In this document: positions 1 through 8,626 of the stretch, one piece after another | Position numbering within the stretch: the first letter of the stretch is position 1 | Layout: every line of letters starts with the position of its first letter | Source: Phaeobacter sp. J2-8 | GTDB taxonomy: Bacteria > Pseudomonadota > Alphaproteobacteria > Rhodobacterales > Rhodobacteraceae | NCBI RefSeq assembly: GCF_022867865.1 | Contig: NZ_JALIEC010000006.1 | Location: 186,001 to 250,000 of the forward strand | Direction of reading: 5' to 3' | Length of the DNA: 64,000 nucleotides | Translations under genes and position numbers: made by a program | The notes under the pieces: generated by a model | The model's database searches: none | What the model saw: only the letters and a program-made list of their open reading frames with translations | What the model was told of the DNA's origin: nothing

Positions 1-1090
1 ACTGGCCGTTTTCGACGGGGGCCGCACCGTCCAGCAATGCGGCGTTGGGGCCATAAATGGTGTGCTGGAATTCATGTGCCTCGGCCCCGACGGCAAGCCC
101 CGCCCGCAGGCTGGCAGACATGAAGATGCCCATGCCGATCGTGGCATGCGGGATCACCTGCGCGCCGGATTTGCGGGCGTGTTTGGCGATACGCATGAAC
201 TGGGTGATGCCGGTGTGGCCCATTTCGGGTTGCACAATCGCGGCCACACCTTCGCGGGCAATCACATCCCATTCCGTGCGCCATTCCTCGCCAAGTGCCA
301 GCGGACAGGAAATCCCCTGCCCCACCTTGCCTTGGGCGGCGATGTCTTCCGGGGCGACCGGGGCCTCAAGGAACCAGGGATCAAAAGGCGCAATCTCGTT
401 TGCCAGGGCAATCGCTTCGTCGGCGGAACAGGTCCAATGCACATCTACCGCGATTTTCTGGGCATCCCCCAAACCATTGCGCAGGCTTTCGAATTCACCG
501 CGCACATCCCCCGCGTCACTATGGCTGACCGGGATTTTGACCATGTCAAAACCCTTGGCCTGCCAGCTTTGCGCCAGTGCCAGCCGGGTTTCCTTTGTCG
601 GTTCCGGAAGACCGGAGACATAGGCCGGAATATGGCCCGCACCACCCTTGCCCAGGGCGCTCTGAATGCTGTCGCCGCCACTGCGGGAATACAAATCCCA
701 CAGCGCAATATCCAATGCCGCCAGGGTATCGGCCAGATAGCCACCCCAATAACCACGCACGCGCTGCAATTCATAAAGCTTGTCCCAGGTTTCATCGGGG
801 CGCATCGGGTCGAGCATTTTGAGGTATGGCCCCAAAAGATCCTCGACCAAAGCCGCGACAATCCCCGGCGCAACCAGACCATAGGTTTCACCCCAGCCGA
901 CAGCGCCGTCGCTGTCGGTCAGCCGCACCACAACCGACCGGTCCATCCGCGGATAGACCGTGCCGTTGAACCGGCGCACGATATGATGTGTGCCAAGCGC
1001 AAATTCACCGTCCCCCAGATCGCCAAGATAGGCGGTGCCGCGTTTTCGCTCGAAGGCAAAGACATCAATCTTTTCAATACGCTTATGCAT
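1..1090 (-). CDS. Mandelate racemase/muconate lactonizing enzyme family protein, C-terminus cut by window edge
   Basis: Enolase-superfamily enzyme, expected to abstract the alpha proton of a sugar acid or lactone (dehydratase or cycloisomerase). About 363 residues are visible and the reading frame is open to the edge. The N-terminal capping domain contains GWGETYG near residue 90. The barrel shows KIPVS (Lys about 185), DVHW (Asp about 212), FLEAP, LGEEW, EMGHTGIT and IPHATIG (His about 313), the usual order of catalytic base, metal ligands and His. The ATG overlaps the stop of the upstream DapA-type gene by 8 bases, so the two are translationally coupled. Neighbouring dgoK makes galactonate or anhydrogalactonate chemistry attractive, but the substrate is inference; the family is confident. 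Confidence 0.85.
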   Translation of the reverse strand, partial: MHKRIEKIDVFAFERKRGTAYLGDLGDGEFALGTHHIVRRFNGTVYPRMDRSVVVRLTDSDGAVGWGETYGLVAPGIVAALVEDLLGPYLKMLDPMRPDETWDKLYELQRVRGYWGGYLADTLAALDIALWDLYSRSGGDSIQSALGKGGAGHIPAYVSGLPEPTKETRLALAQSWQAKGFDMVKIPVSHSDAGDVRGEFESLRNGLGDAQKIAVDVHWTCSADEAIALANEIAPFDPWFLEAPVAPEDIAAQGKVGQGISCPLALGEEWRTEWDVIAREGVAAIVQPEMGHTGITQFMRIAKHARKSGAQVIPHATIGMGIFMSASLRAGLAVGAEAHEFQHTIYGPNAALLDGAAPVENGQ

Positions 1091-1988
1091 CTGCCAGCTC
1101 CGGTGTCATGGCGGCGCGTTCATAAAGTTCCAGCGCCAGCTCCTGCAATTCCTTGTCCATCTCGGGCAGAAGTTCGCGCACGTCGTCACAGTCAATCAAG
1201 CCGCGATTTTTCAGGATCAGCTTGGTCAACCGCATCCGGTACGGCGCCTGAATCAGCAACAGCGGCAGGCTACGCTCATAAAGCCGCAGCGCCTCGGCGC
1301 GGTCATGGGCCGTATAGGCGCGCATCAGGGCGACATGCAGTTCCAGCAATTCGATGGCCGGCATCGTGGCAATCGCGCCGCGATCCAGTTCTTCCAACAG
1401 ATAGCGCGCGCCACCACCGCCAATCACCCCGTCCAGATCCGGGCCACAGCCCGCCACCAACTGCGACACCTTGGGGCCAGAGGGGATGCCCTCTTCCTTG
1501 ACATAGCGGATGGCGGGGATTTCCGCGGCCAGGGTCAGCATGTCATCGGCGCTGAGGTCGGCACCGCGCGGCTTGAACAGGTTTTGCAGAATGATCGGGC
1601 GGTCCGCGCCCAGGGCATCGGCGATCCGGGCGAACCATGTGCCGGTCTCTTCGCCCATGGCGGGCACGGCCATCGCCATGACGCCATCGGCCCCGGCCTC
1701 GGTCGCCATCTTGGCGATTTCGACCATTTCGGCGGGATCGGCAGAGTTCACCCCGGCGATCACCGGCAGGCGATCCTTGGCCATTCGGGCAACAAGACCC
1801 AGACAACTGCGCCGTTCATCGGTGGTCAGGAAAAGATCTTCGCTGGCCACACCCGGGAATACGAGAGCCGAGGCGCCGGCCTCGATTGCATGGGTGACCA
1901 CCCGTTTCAAAGACAACTCGTCCGTCTGGCCATTTTGGTCAAATGGGGTCGGTACGATGGGCAAGACACCCTTTAGCGATCTACTCAT
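1083..1988 (-). CDS. DapA-type (DHDPS/N-acetylneuraminate lyase family) aldolase or dehydratase
   Basis: A 301-residue class I aldolase-fold protein, normal length for the family. The Schiff-base lysine is Lys164 in RYVKEEG. The usual YN motif of the pyruvate aldolases is replaced by ILQNLFKP (Gln135-Asn136), so the general acid Tyr is not conserved; this is seen in non-canonical members and makes the exact reaction uncertain. It heads the leftward pair with the MR-family enzyme and diverges from dgoK. A role in cleaving a 2-keto-3-deoxy sugar acid to pyruvate plus an aldehyde is inferred from context. DapA itself (lysine synthesis) is unlikely in this neighbourhood. Confidence 0.82.
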   Translation of the reverse strand: MSRSLKGVLPIVPTPFDQNGQTDELSLKRVVTHAIEAGASALVFPGVASEDLFLTTDERRSCLGLVARMAKDRLPVIAGVNSADPAEMVEIAKMATEAGADGVMAMAVPAMGEETGTWFARIADALGADRPIILQNLFKPRGADLSADDMLTLAAEIPAIRYVKEEGIPSGPKVSQLVAGCGPDLDGVIGGGGARYLLEELDRGAIATMPAIELLELHVALMRAYTAHDRAEALRLYERSLPLLLIQAPYRMRLTKLILKNRGLIDCDDVRELLPEMDKELQELALELYERAAMTPELADA

Positions 1989-2015
1989 AGTGTATTCCCA
2001 ATATATGCAACTGAC

Positions 2016-2031
2016 GTTTCATAGTTGAAAC
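2016..2031. promoter_or_regulatory. Inverted repeat in the divergent promoter region, candidate operator
   Basis: GTTTCA-TAGT-TGAAAC is a perfect 6-bp inverted repeat in the 98-bp gap between the leftward DapA gene and rightward dgoK. The position fits an operator shared by both operons. GTTTC/GAAAC half-sites are typical of several IclR-type regulators, but no IclR gene is in the window, so the regulator is unknown. Confidence 0.45.
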
Positions 2032-2086
2032 ATAGATGAGAAATTCGTAGCCTGTCAACGCGTTTTGCAGAAAAAGGATTCCAACC

Positions 2087-2995
2087 ATGCCAGACATCTC
2101 TTTCATCGCGGTCGATTGGGGCAGCTCGTCTTTTCGGGCTTGGGCCATGGATCAAACCGGTGCCGTGATCGATGGGCGCAACGGGCCGGACGGCCTTAGG
2201 ACGGTTGAAAATAAACAGTTTTCCAGCGTCCTCGCCCGGCACTGCGCCGATTGGTTCGCCGCCGCGCCAAAGGCCCCGGTCCTGATGCAGGGCATGGTCG
2301 GGTCGCGCACGGGCTGGGTCGAAGCGGCCTATGCCCCCTGTCCGGTGCGGTTTTCGCAAATCGCCGAGCAAGCCACAGTTTTCGAGGACAACGGCCGTCA
2401 AATCGTGATTTTGCCCGGCGCAACCGCCGAAGATGACACCGGCGGCAACGATGTGATGCGCGGCGAAGAGGTCCAGATCTTTGGCGCAGCGGCGCTGACC
2501 GGACGCGACAGCGCCACCATCTGCATCCCCGGCACGCACAGCAAATGGGCCTATCTGGCGCAGGGCGCGCTGACCGGATTTCGCACCTTTGTCACCGGCG
2601 AATTGTATCAGATCCTGCTGAACAACAGTCTGGTGGGTGCGCTGGCAACCGGCGACAGCTTCAACGAGGCGGCCTTTCGGCGCGGTCTTGATCGCGGCGC
2701 GGCCCAGCCCCTGTCACATGCGGTATTCGCCGCACGCGCCAGCACGCTGACCGGCACGCTCGCCCCCGAGGACGTCGCATCGCTGATGTCGGGTGTCCTG
2801 ATCGGTTCGGAATGCGCGGCCCAGGACATCACGGGACCGGTGTTGCTGATGGCCAGCGGGGTGCTCGCGCAACGATACGAGGCCGCCTTGACCCATTTCG
2901 GCACGGATTTCGACAAGGTTGATGCCGATGATGCCACCCTCGCGGGGTTGACCCATGCCGCGCGCGGTCTCTGGCCGCAGCGGGTTGCCGCATGA
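2087..2995 (+). CDS. dgoK: 2-dehydro-3-deoxygalactonokinase (DgoK family)
   Basis: Predicted to phosphorylate 2-keto-3-deoxygalactonate to the 6-phosphate, the kinase step of the DeLey-Doudoroff galactose pathway (also used for anhydrogalactose). The 302-residue length matches DgoK. The N-terminal AVDWGSSSFRAW is the characteristic phosphate-binding segment, followed by GMVGSRTGW and the C-terminal glycine-rich LMASGVLAQRY. It starts 98 bp from the divergent DapA gene and overlaps the next gene by ATGA. The partner KDPGal aldolase (dgoA) is not in this window; the DapA-type gene is a possible but different aldolase. Confidence 0.9.
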   Translation: MPDISFIAVDWGSSSFRAWAMDQTGAVIDGRNGPDGLRTVENKQFSSVLARHCADWFAAAPKAPVLMQGMVGSRTGWVEAAYAPCPVRFSQIAEQATVFEDNGRQIVILPGATAEDDTGGNDVMRGEEVQIFGAAALTGRDSATICIPGTHSKWAYLAQGALTGFRTFVTGELYQILLNNSLVGALATGDSFNEAAFRRGLDRGAAQPLSHAVFAARASTLTGTLAPEDVASLMSGVLIGSECAAQDITGPVLLMASGVLAQRYEAALTHFGTDFDKVDADDATLAGLTHAARGLWPQRVAA

Positions 2996-3339
2996 GTGAC
3001 GCGCCAGAGCTGACATTGAACCATGTCGCCATTGCCGCGCCCGATCCCGAAAGCAGCATGGCGTTTTATGCCGCTTTCGGGTTTCAGCCGGGGTTCACCC
3101 GCCGCGATGACACCGGCCAGATCACGCTGCAACAAATGTGGCGGGGCGCGGTGTTTGTCGAACTTCTGGCCGACACGGACGCCTGTGCGCCCGGTCATTT
3201 CGGCCTGCACACCGCCGACATTGCGCCGCTGCTGTCGCATTTGGCACAGCAGGGGATCACGCCGCTGCATCCGCCCCGGCGCGGGGTTTCCGGCGTGCTG
3301 TGGACGTTCTTTCGCGACCCGGCCTGGCAATATGGTTGA
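2992..3339 (+). CDS. VOC-superfamily (glyoxalase/bleomycin resistance/dioxygenase fold) protein
   Basis: A 115-residue single-domain VOC protein, the usual length. It has the paired beta-alpha-beta-beta-beta pattern: LNHVAIAAPDPE at the start, FYAAFGF, a central ITLQQMWRGAVFVEL strand, and a second half ending in VLWTFFRDPAWQYG. His9-type and Glu-type metal ligands are plausible but the reaction cannot be read from sequence. It is translationally coupled to dgoK (4-base overlap), so it probably acts on an intermediate or side product of that sugar-acid pathway; this is inference. Confidence 0.75.
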   Translation: MSDAPELTLNHVAIAAPDPESSMAFYAAFGFQPGFTRRDDTGQITLQQMWRGAVFVELLADTDACAPGHFGLHTADIAPLLSHLAQQGITPLHPPRRGVSGVLWTFFRDPAWQYG

Positions 3340-3351
3340 GGTAACGTCACC

Positions 3352-4236
3352 TTGGCCGAGCTGAAATCAAACCGGCTGGGGCTGGACAGCGGCCAATCCT
3401 TTGCGCTGGTTGCGCTGTTCAGCGGCGTCGCCTCTGGTGTTGCGCTAAAGACCATCGGCCCCATCCCCTCTGGCGAGGCGATCGCCATCCGATCCTTGCT
3501 GGCCTTTGGCTTGATCGCGGCGATCGTGGTCGCGCGCCGCCCTTCCGCAGACCGGTTGATTGGCCGCCGCGGATTGGTGCGGGCGATGCTGGATGCCTTG
3601 GCGGGGCTGACCTTTTCGCTGGCGATCTTTGAAATCCCGCTCTCGCTTCTGGCAAGCATCCACGCGACCCTGCCGGTGATTTCGGTGATCCTGTCCGGCA
3701 TCCTGCTGAAAGAGCGCCTGCGCCCCGGCAATTGGATTGCACTGGCGCTGGCCTGTGGCGGCACCTTGCTGATCCTGCAACCGGGGCTGTCGTTTTCACC
3801 GCTGGGGGTGACACTTGCACTGGTTTCGACATTGGCCTATGCCTTCCGCGACATCACCACCAGATTGCTGCCGCCGCAAACCGATACATTTCGTATTGCT
3901 CTGATCGCGCTTGCCATGGCGGGGGGTGTGGCGGCGATGCTGCCGTCCGAGGGCGGATGGGTCTGGCCCAGCGCCCTTGATTATATGCTTTTGACATTGG
4001 CGGCGATTGGGTTCGTGGCTGCCAATGTGTTGATCATTGCGGCCCTGCGTCGGTCCGAACTCAGCCGCATTGCGCCGCTTCGCTATTCCAGCGTGCTGTG
4101 GTCGTTGGCCTTTGACGCCGCGATCTGGGGGTATGTCCCCGGTCTGGCCGGGGCGGTCGGGATCATTCTGATCCTGCTGGCCGGAACCGTTCAGATGCGC
4201 ACACATTCCACAAAACCACATAGGGACACATTATGA
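3352..4236 (+). CDS. EamA/DMT-superfamily inner-membrane transporter
   Basis: A 294-residue, highly hydrophobic protein with about ten predicted membrane segments and the internal two-fold EamA repeat. The first repeat holds LLASIHATLPVISVILSG and the second ends in LSRIAPLRYSSVLWSLAFD, the typical DMT glutamate/proline-rich loop positions. It starts with TTG, ten bases after a GAGG ribosome-binding site at 3338. It lies 12 bp after the VOC gene and overlaps the sulfatase by ATGA. DMT proteins usually export metabolites; here it might export a desulfation or sugar-acid by-product (inference). Confidence 0.85.
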   Translation: MAELKSNRLGLDSGQSFALVALFSGVASGVALKTIGPIPSGEAIAIRSLLAFGLIAAIVVARRPSADRLIGRRGLVRAMLDALAGLTFSLAIFEIPLSLLASIHATLPVISVILSGILLKERLRPGNWIALALACGGTLLILQPGLSFSPLGVTLALVSTLAYAFRDITTRLLPPQTDTFRIALIALAMAGGVAAMLPSEGGWVWPSALDYMLLTLAAIGFVAANVLIIAALRRSELSRIAPLRYSSVLWSLAFDAAIWGYVPGLAGAVGIILILLAGTVQMRTHSTKPHRDTL

Positions 4237-5663
4237 CAACTCCGCCCAATATCCTCTTTCTTCTGCCTGACCAGCTGCGCCCGGATTTTCTTGGCTGTTA
4301 TGGCGCGGATTTTCTGCGCACCCCGGCGATTAATTCACTGGCCGCACATGGCCGCCGGTTTGATGCCGCGATTTCGCCGTCGCCGATCTGTGTGCCTGCG
4401 CGGGCCTCGATGTTGACCGGGCAACACGCCCATTCCACCGGAATCATGCATAATATGGGCTGGCTGCGCCCCGACCGCCGCGCCATGGGCATTCAGACCT
4501 GGCCCGAAATCCTCTCGGCTGCGGGGTATTACACCGCTGCGATTGGCAAGATGCATTTCTATCCCTGGGATCTGTCCGAAGGTTTCCAACACCGCATCAT
4601 TGGCGAAGACAAACGCCATATTCATGTGCGCGATGATTATCATCATGCGCTGGTGTCCGAAGGCAAGGCCAAGCTGCACGGCAAGGACATGCCGGGCTAT
4701 TACGAAACCAAGGGCGCCGGCACCAATCCGTTGCCTGATCATCTGCAACCGGATCGCTGGGTGGCCCATCGGGCGGCGGATCATCTGCGCACGCTCAAGG
4801 GCAATCAACCATTTGCCATGATGGTCGGCTTTCCCGGGCCCCATTGCCCCTATGATCCACCCGCAGAGGAACTGTCGCGGGTTGATCCGGCCGCCATGCC
4901 AAAGGCGCTGCCGCGCACCGAAGAAAGCGAAAAGCATCTGCCCGGTCTGGTGGCGGGCTACAAACGCGATTGGGCGGATCTGGATTACAGCACGCTCACC
5001 GACGACCAAATCCGCGCCATCCGCCATCATTACGCGGTGTCGGTCGAACGGCTGGACGAAGACGTCGCAATGCTGATCGACACCCTGCGCGAGACCGGAA
5101 AACTGGACAATACGATCATTGTCTTTGCCTCGGATCACGGCGATTACCTTGGCGATTTCGGCCTGATGGGCAAAGGCTTCTTTCACGAAGCCTCTATTCG
5201 TGTGCCGATGATTGTTGCCGATTTCCGCGCGCCAGAGCATGGGGCCGGGGTGGAACCCGCGCCGGTGTCCCTTCTGGACATTTTCTCCAGCTTTATCGAC
5301 TGGGCCGGGCTGGACCCCGCCCCGCAGGCCCAGGGCCGGCCGCTGGACGACCCGGATGCAAATCGCACGATTGCCGGCGCGACCTCGAATGGCTTCATGC
5401 TGCGCGATGCGCGTTGGAAACTGGTGCGCTATGCCAATGGCGTTCAGGCCCTGTTCGATCTGGAAACCGACCCCGGCGAACAGGTCAATGTGATGGACGC
5501 CCATCCCGACATAACCGCCCGGCTTGATCTGGCTTTGACCCAAAGCCTGTTGGATGGCTTTGCCGTCGGCCATGCCGACAAAATGGTGCCGGATGCCAAA
5601 TCGCCGCCCGAAGGGGCGTTTCATGATCGCTATTGGCAACGCCCCTATCCGGCGCACGGCTAA
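4233..5663 (+). CDS. Type I (formylglycine) sulfatase
   Basis: A 476-residue S1-type sulfatase that hydrolyses a sulfate ester. The C-x-P-x-R signature is CVPAR with Cys53 to be converted to formylglycine and Arg57. Metal ligands are in LLPDQ (Asp13-Gln14) and FASDHGDYLGD. No signal peptide is visible (it begins MTTPPNILFLLPDQ), so a cytoplasmic enzyme is predicted. It is the last gene of the dgoK operon and is followed by a strong hairpin. The maturation enzyme (FGE or anSME) is not in the window. The substrate is not readable; operon context suggests a sulfated galactose-type sugar. Confidence 0.92.
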   Translation: MTTPPNILFLLPDQLRPDFLGCYGADFLRTPAINSLAAHGRRFDAAISPSPICVPARASMLTGQHAHSTGIMHNMGWLRPDRRAMGIQTWPEILSAAGYYTAAIGKMHFYPWDLSEGFQHRIIGEDKRHIHVRDDYHHALVSEGKAKLHGKDMPGYYETKGAGTNPLPDHLQPDRWVAHRAADHLRTLKGNQPFAMMVGFPGPHCPYDPPAEELSRVDPAAMPKALPRTEESEKHLPGLVAGYKRDWADLDYSTLTDDQIRAIRHHYAVSVERLDEDVAMLIDTLRETGKLDNTIIVFASDHGDYLGDFGLMGKGFFHEASIRVPMIVADFRAPEHGAGVEPAPVSLLDIFSSFIDWAGLDPAPQAQGRPLDDPDANRTIAGATSNGFMLRDARWKLVRYANGVQALFDLETDPGEQVNVMDAHPDITARLDLALTQSLLDGFAVGHADKMVPDAKSPPEGAFHDRYWQRPYPAHG

Positions 5664-5693
5664 GACCGCCCGCCGGTAGACCGGTGTTTGGTT

Positions 5694-5722
5694 GGGTCGG
5701 CAGAAACCTCTTCTGCCGACCC
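5694..5722. terminator. Bidirectional hairpin terminator between convergent genes
   Basis: A perfect 12-bp stem, GGGTCGGCAGAA pairing with TTCTGCCGACCC across the loop ACCTC, sits in the 65-bp gap between the convergent sulfatase and KduD-like genes. It lacks a long T run, but the position between two operon ends supports a terminator. Confidence 0.75.
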
Positions 5723-5728
5723 GTTATC

Positions 5729-6496
5729 TCAGCGGCCCATCCAGCCGCCATCGACGACCAGGATCTCGCCGTTGACATAATCCGACGCCGGGGATGCAAG
5801 GAACACGGCCGGGCCTGCGAAGTCCTGGGGGGTGCCCCAGCGACCGGCGGGGATACGTTCGAGGATGGATTTCGACCGGTCGGGATCGTCCTGCAACGCC
5901 TGGGTGTTGTCGGTGGCGATATAGCCGGGTGCGATGGCGTTGACGTTCACGCCCTTGCCCGCCCATTCATTGGCCAGCGCCTTGGTCAACTGGCCGATGC
6001 CGCCTTTGGACGCCGCATAGCCCGGCACCGTGATGCCGCCCTGGAAGGTCAGCAGCGAGGCGGTAAAGATGATCTTGCCCCGGCCCCGTTCCACCATGCC
6101 ACGGCCGATTTCACGGCTGAGCACGAATTGCGCCGACAGGTTGACCTCGATCACCTTATCCCACCAATCGTCGGGATGTTCCGCCGCCGGTTTGCGTTTG
6201 ATGGTGCCGGCATTGTTCACAAGGATGTCGGGCGCGATGCCGTCAGCCTCCAGCTGGGCGGCAAAGGCGATCACGGCAGCACGGTCCGAGAAATCGCATT
6301 GATAGGCGGTGAACTTGCGCCCCAGCGCGGTCACGGCCTGTTCGACCTCGGAACCGGGGGCGAGCGTGGCACTGACACCGACGATATCGGCGCCAGCCTG
6401 TGCAAGCGCTTCGGCCATGCCGCGCCCGATGCCGCGCTTGGCACCGGTGACAACGGCGGTCTTGCCGCTCAGATCAAAGCTGCTCAACACGCTCAT
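5729..6496 (-). CDS. kduD: KduD-like SDR, 2-deoxy-gluconate/2-keto-3-deoxy sugar-acid dehydrogenase
   Basis: A 255-residue classical short-chain dehydrogenase. The cofactor motif TGAKRGIG is at 17-24, NNAG at 94-97, and the catalytic Ser147, Tyr160 and Lys164 (YAASK) are present. The body (GTIKRKPAAEH, IFTASLLTFQGG, PAGRWGTPQDFAGPAVFLAS, VVDGGWMGR) closely follows KduD of pectin degradation, which reduces or oxidises at C5 of 2-keto-3-deoxy sugar acids. It is the last gene of the leftward ABC operon and overlaps the Zn-type dehydrogenase by ATGA. In fucose-type pathways an SDR oxidises 2-keto-3-deoxyfuconate; that alternative is open. Confidence 0.82.
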   Translation of the reverse strand: MSVLSSFDLSGKTAVVTGAKRGIGRGMAEALAQAGADIVGVSATLAPGSEVEQAVTALGRKFTAYQCDFSDRAAVIAFAAQLEADGIAPDILVNNAGTIKRKPAAEHPDDWWDKVIEVNLSAQFVLSREIGRGMVERGRGKIIFTASLLTFQGGITVPGYAASKGGIGQLTKALANEWAGKGVNVNAIAPGYIATDNTQALQDDPDRSKSILERIPAGRWGTPQDFAGPAVFLASPASDYVNGEILVVDGGWMGR

Positions 6497-7527
6497 GCCG
6501 TTTCTCCGACCTTGATCAGGCTTTTCAGCGCGGTCGGGCTGGCGTCCAGCGCCTCGAAGGCCTTTTGAATATCGCCCAGCGGGCTGACATCGGTGATGAC
6601 CGTATCCGCGTCGATCGCGCCCTTGGCCACCAATTCGATCGCCTTGTCGTAATCTTCGGGCTCATAGACCCGCGCGCCGATCAGCTTCAGCTCGCGCCAG
6701 AAGAACTGGAACATGTCGACAACCGGCTTTTTCGCATGGATCGCCACCATGCAGATGCGCCCGCGTGTGGCCGCGACGGCGGTCATCGCGTCGACACCGG
6801 GTTGCGAGCCGGAGACCTCGAACACGACTTCCGCGCCCTTGCCACCGGTGCGGCCCTCGATCTCGGCCTTCAGGTCGGTTTCCATCGGGTTGACGGTGTC
6901 AAAGCCCAGCTGCTCTGCGATTTTCAGACGGTGCGGATTGACCTCGGAGATCACAACCTTGCCGCCCGCATCCCGCGCCACCATGGCAACCAGAATGCCG
7001 ATGGGGCCGCCGCCGATGACGACAACATCCTCGCCCGCCTGAAGCCCGGCCATGCGCACATCGTGACAGGCCACGGCCACCGGTTCGATCAACGCCGCAT
7101 GGTCCAGCCGCATCCCGTCGGGCAGGGCGTGCAGGGTGAAGGCCGGCACATTCCACAGCTGTTGCAACGCGCCATCGGTGTCGAGCCCGATGAATTTCAG
7201 GTTGTGGCTGATGTGATGATACCCCGCCTCGGTCGCCGGATTGGGCGCGCCGGGGTCCAGCGGGCGCACAACAATGGCGTCGCCTTCGGACCAGCCCTCG
7301 ACGCCATCGCCCACAGCCGAAATCACGCCGGACATCTCATGCCCGAGAATGCGCTCAAAGCCGACACGGGCGTCCATATTGCCGTGATAGGCATGCAGAT
7401 CGGTGCCGCAGATGCCGCAATAGGCAACCCGCACCTGAACCTCGCCAGCCGCAGGGGGCCGCGCTTCGATCTCTTTTACTTCAAAAGTTTTGTTGCCGCG
7501 ATAATAGGCGGCGGTGATGGTGCTCAT
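6493..7527 (-). CDS. Zinc-type alcohol/polyol dehydrogenase (MDR family) lacking the structural-zinc cysteines
   Basis: A 344-residue medium-chain dehydrogenase that should oxidise a sugar or sugar-acid hydroxyl with NAD(P). The catalytic-zinc region is present (CGICGTDLH with Cys37/Cys40, and GHE at 62-64), as is the nucleotide-binding VIGGGPIG. The Cys-rich structural-zinc lobe normally found around residues 90-110 is absent; the sequence there is [17 protein letters not shown]. Overlaps flank it: four bases with the KduD-like gene and four with the frameshifted MR gene. The substrate is unknown; threonine dehydrogenase and butanediol dehydrogenase relatives share the fold. Confidence 0.85.
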   Translation of the reverse strand: MSTITAAYYRGNKTFEVKEIEARPPAAGEVQVRVAYCGICGTDLHAYHGNMDARVGFERILGHEMSGVISAVGDGVEGWSEGDAIVVRPLDPGAPNPATEAGYHHISHNLKFIGLDTDGALQQLWNVPAFTLHALPDGMRLDHAALIEPVAVACHDVRMAGLQAGEDVVVIGGGPIGILVAMVARDAGGKVVISEVNPHRLKIAEQLGFDTVNPMETDLKAEIEGRTGGKGAEVVFEVSGSQPGVDAMTAVAATRGRICMVAIHAKKPVVDMFQFFWRELKLIGARVYEPEDYDKAIELVAKGAIDADTVITDVSPLGDIQKAFEALDASPTALKSLIKVGETA

Positions 7528-8626
7528 CCGTTCAAGTCCTCATGTGCTGCGTTCAGTTTATCCCAGTCGAATTCCACGCCCGTGCCCGGTGTGTCGGGGG
7601 CCACGGCCATGTGATCCTCGACCACCAGCGGGCGGTGGGTGTATTCGTCGATGGGGAAGGAATGGACCTCGATCCAGCCGGGGTTGGGCTGGGCCGAAAC
7701 AAGGCTGACGTGCAGTTCCTGCATCCCGTGGCTACAGACCGGCATATTGTGCTTGCGGCTCAGCGCGGCGACCTGAAGCCAACCGGTGATGCCGCCGCAA
7801 TTGCTGGCGTCGGGCTGGATGAAGGCCAGCCGCGCATCGTCGAAGGCATATTCGAATTCGTGGATCGTATGCAGGTTTTCCCCCATCGCCAGCGGCATGC
7901 CTGTTTCCTCGGCAATGCGGCCAAAGCCCTTGTAATCATCGGGGATCGTCGGCTCTTCGAACCAAGTCAAGTCATAAGGCGCAAAGGCACGTGCGGCCGC
8001 GATCGCCTGGTCGACGCTCATCGCGTAATTGGCATCCACCATAAAGGCCACGTCGGGCCCGATCAATTCGCGCACTGCCTTGATCCGGGCGACATCATCG
8101 GCCAGATCGGGCTGGCCGATCTTGATCTTTACCCCGTTGAAGCCGCGCGCAAGATAGCCGCGCACACTGTCCAGAAGTTTGGGCAGCGGAAAGTTCAGGT
8201 CGATCCCGCAGGCATAAGCGCGACAGCGATTGTCGGTGCCGCAACGGCCATTTTCCACAGCGGTTGGCCCGTGCGCTTGCCGCGCAGATCCCACAGCCCG
8301 ATATCCACCGCCGAAATCGCAAAAGACGCCACACCGCCGCGCGCAACATAATGCATATGCCATTGCATCGCTTCATAAAGCGCCTCGACATCCTCGGCAT
8401 CGCGCCCCACCAGGAACGGCGCGAGATCATGGGTGATCATGGCCACAATCGCATGGCCGCCGCGCCCGCCGGTATAGCTGTAGCCGGTGCCGTGACTGCC
8501 GTCCTCCAGCGTGACGGTGGCGGTGATCAGTTCGAAGTGCGTGTGATCCCCGTGTTTGGCATCGCTCAGAACTTCGGCAAGTGGCACGTTGAACAGGCGT
8601 GCTTCGACGGATGTGATCTTGGTCAT
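7524..8626 (-). pseudogene. MR-family sugar-acid dehydratase, broken by a 1-base deletion near 8243
   Basis: The N-terminal part (MTKITSVEARLFNVPLA to LWKMA) and the C-terminal part ([19 protein letters not shown] to the end) lie in different frames. Between ATGGCC and GGCACC there are five bases (8241-8245) instead of a multiple of three, and the full span is 1103 bases, one short of 368 codons. Restored, it is a mandelate-racemase-subgroup enzyme with KIKIGQ, MVDANY, WFEEP, MGENLH, DASNCGG and CSHGMQELH, so the catalytic Lys, metal ligands and His-Asp pair are all intact. Its start overlaps the permease stop (ATGA). Conserved catalytic residues argue for a sequencing error or a very recent mutation. 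Confidence 0.85.

Noticed and set aside
62-1501. 479-codon open frame on the plus strand
   Set aside because: It runs antisense to the MR-family and DapA-type genes, which have clear family motifs; its composition is the usual GC-rich shadow.
4335-5657. 440-codon open frame on the minus strand
   Set aside because: Antisense to the sulfatase at 4233, which carries the full catalytic signature.
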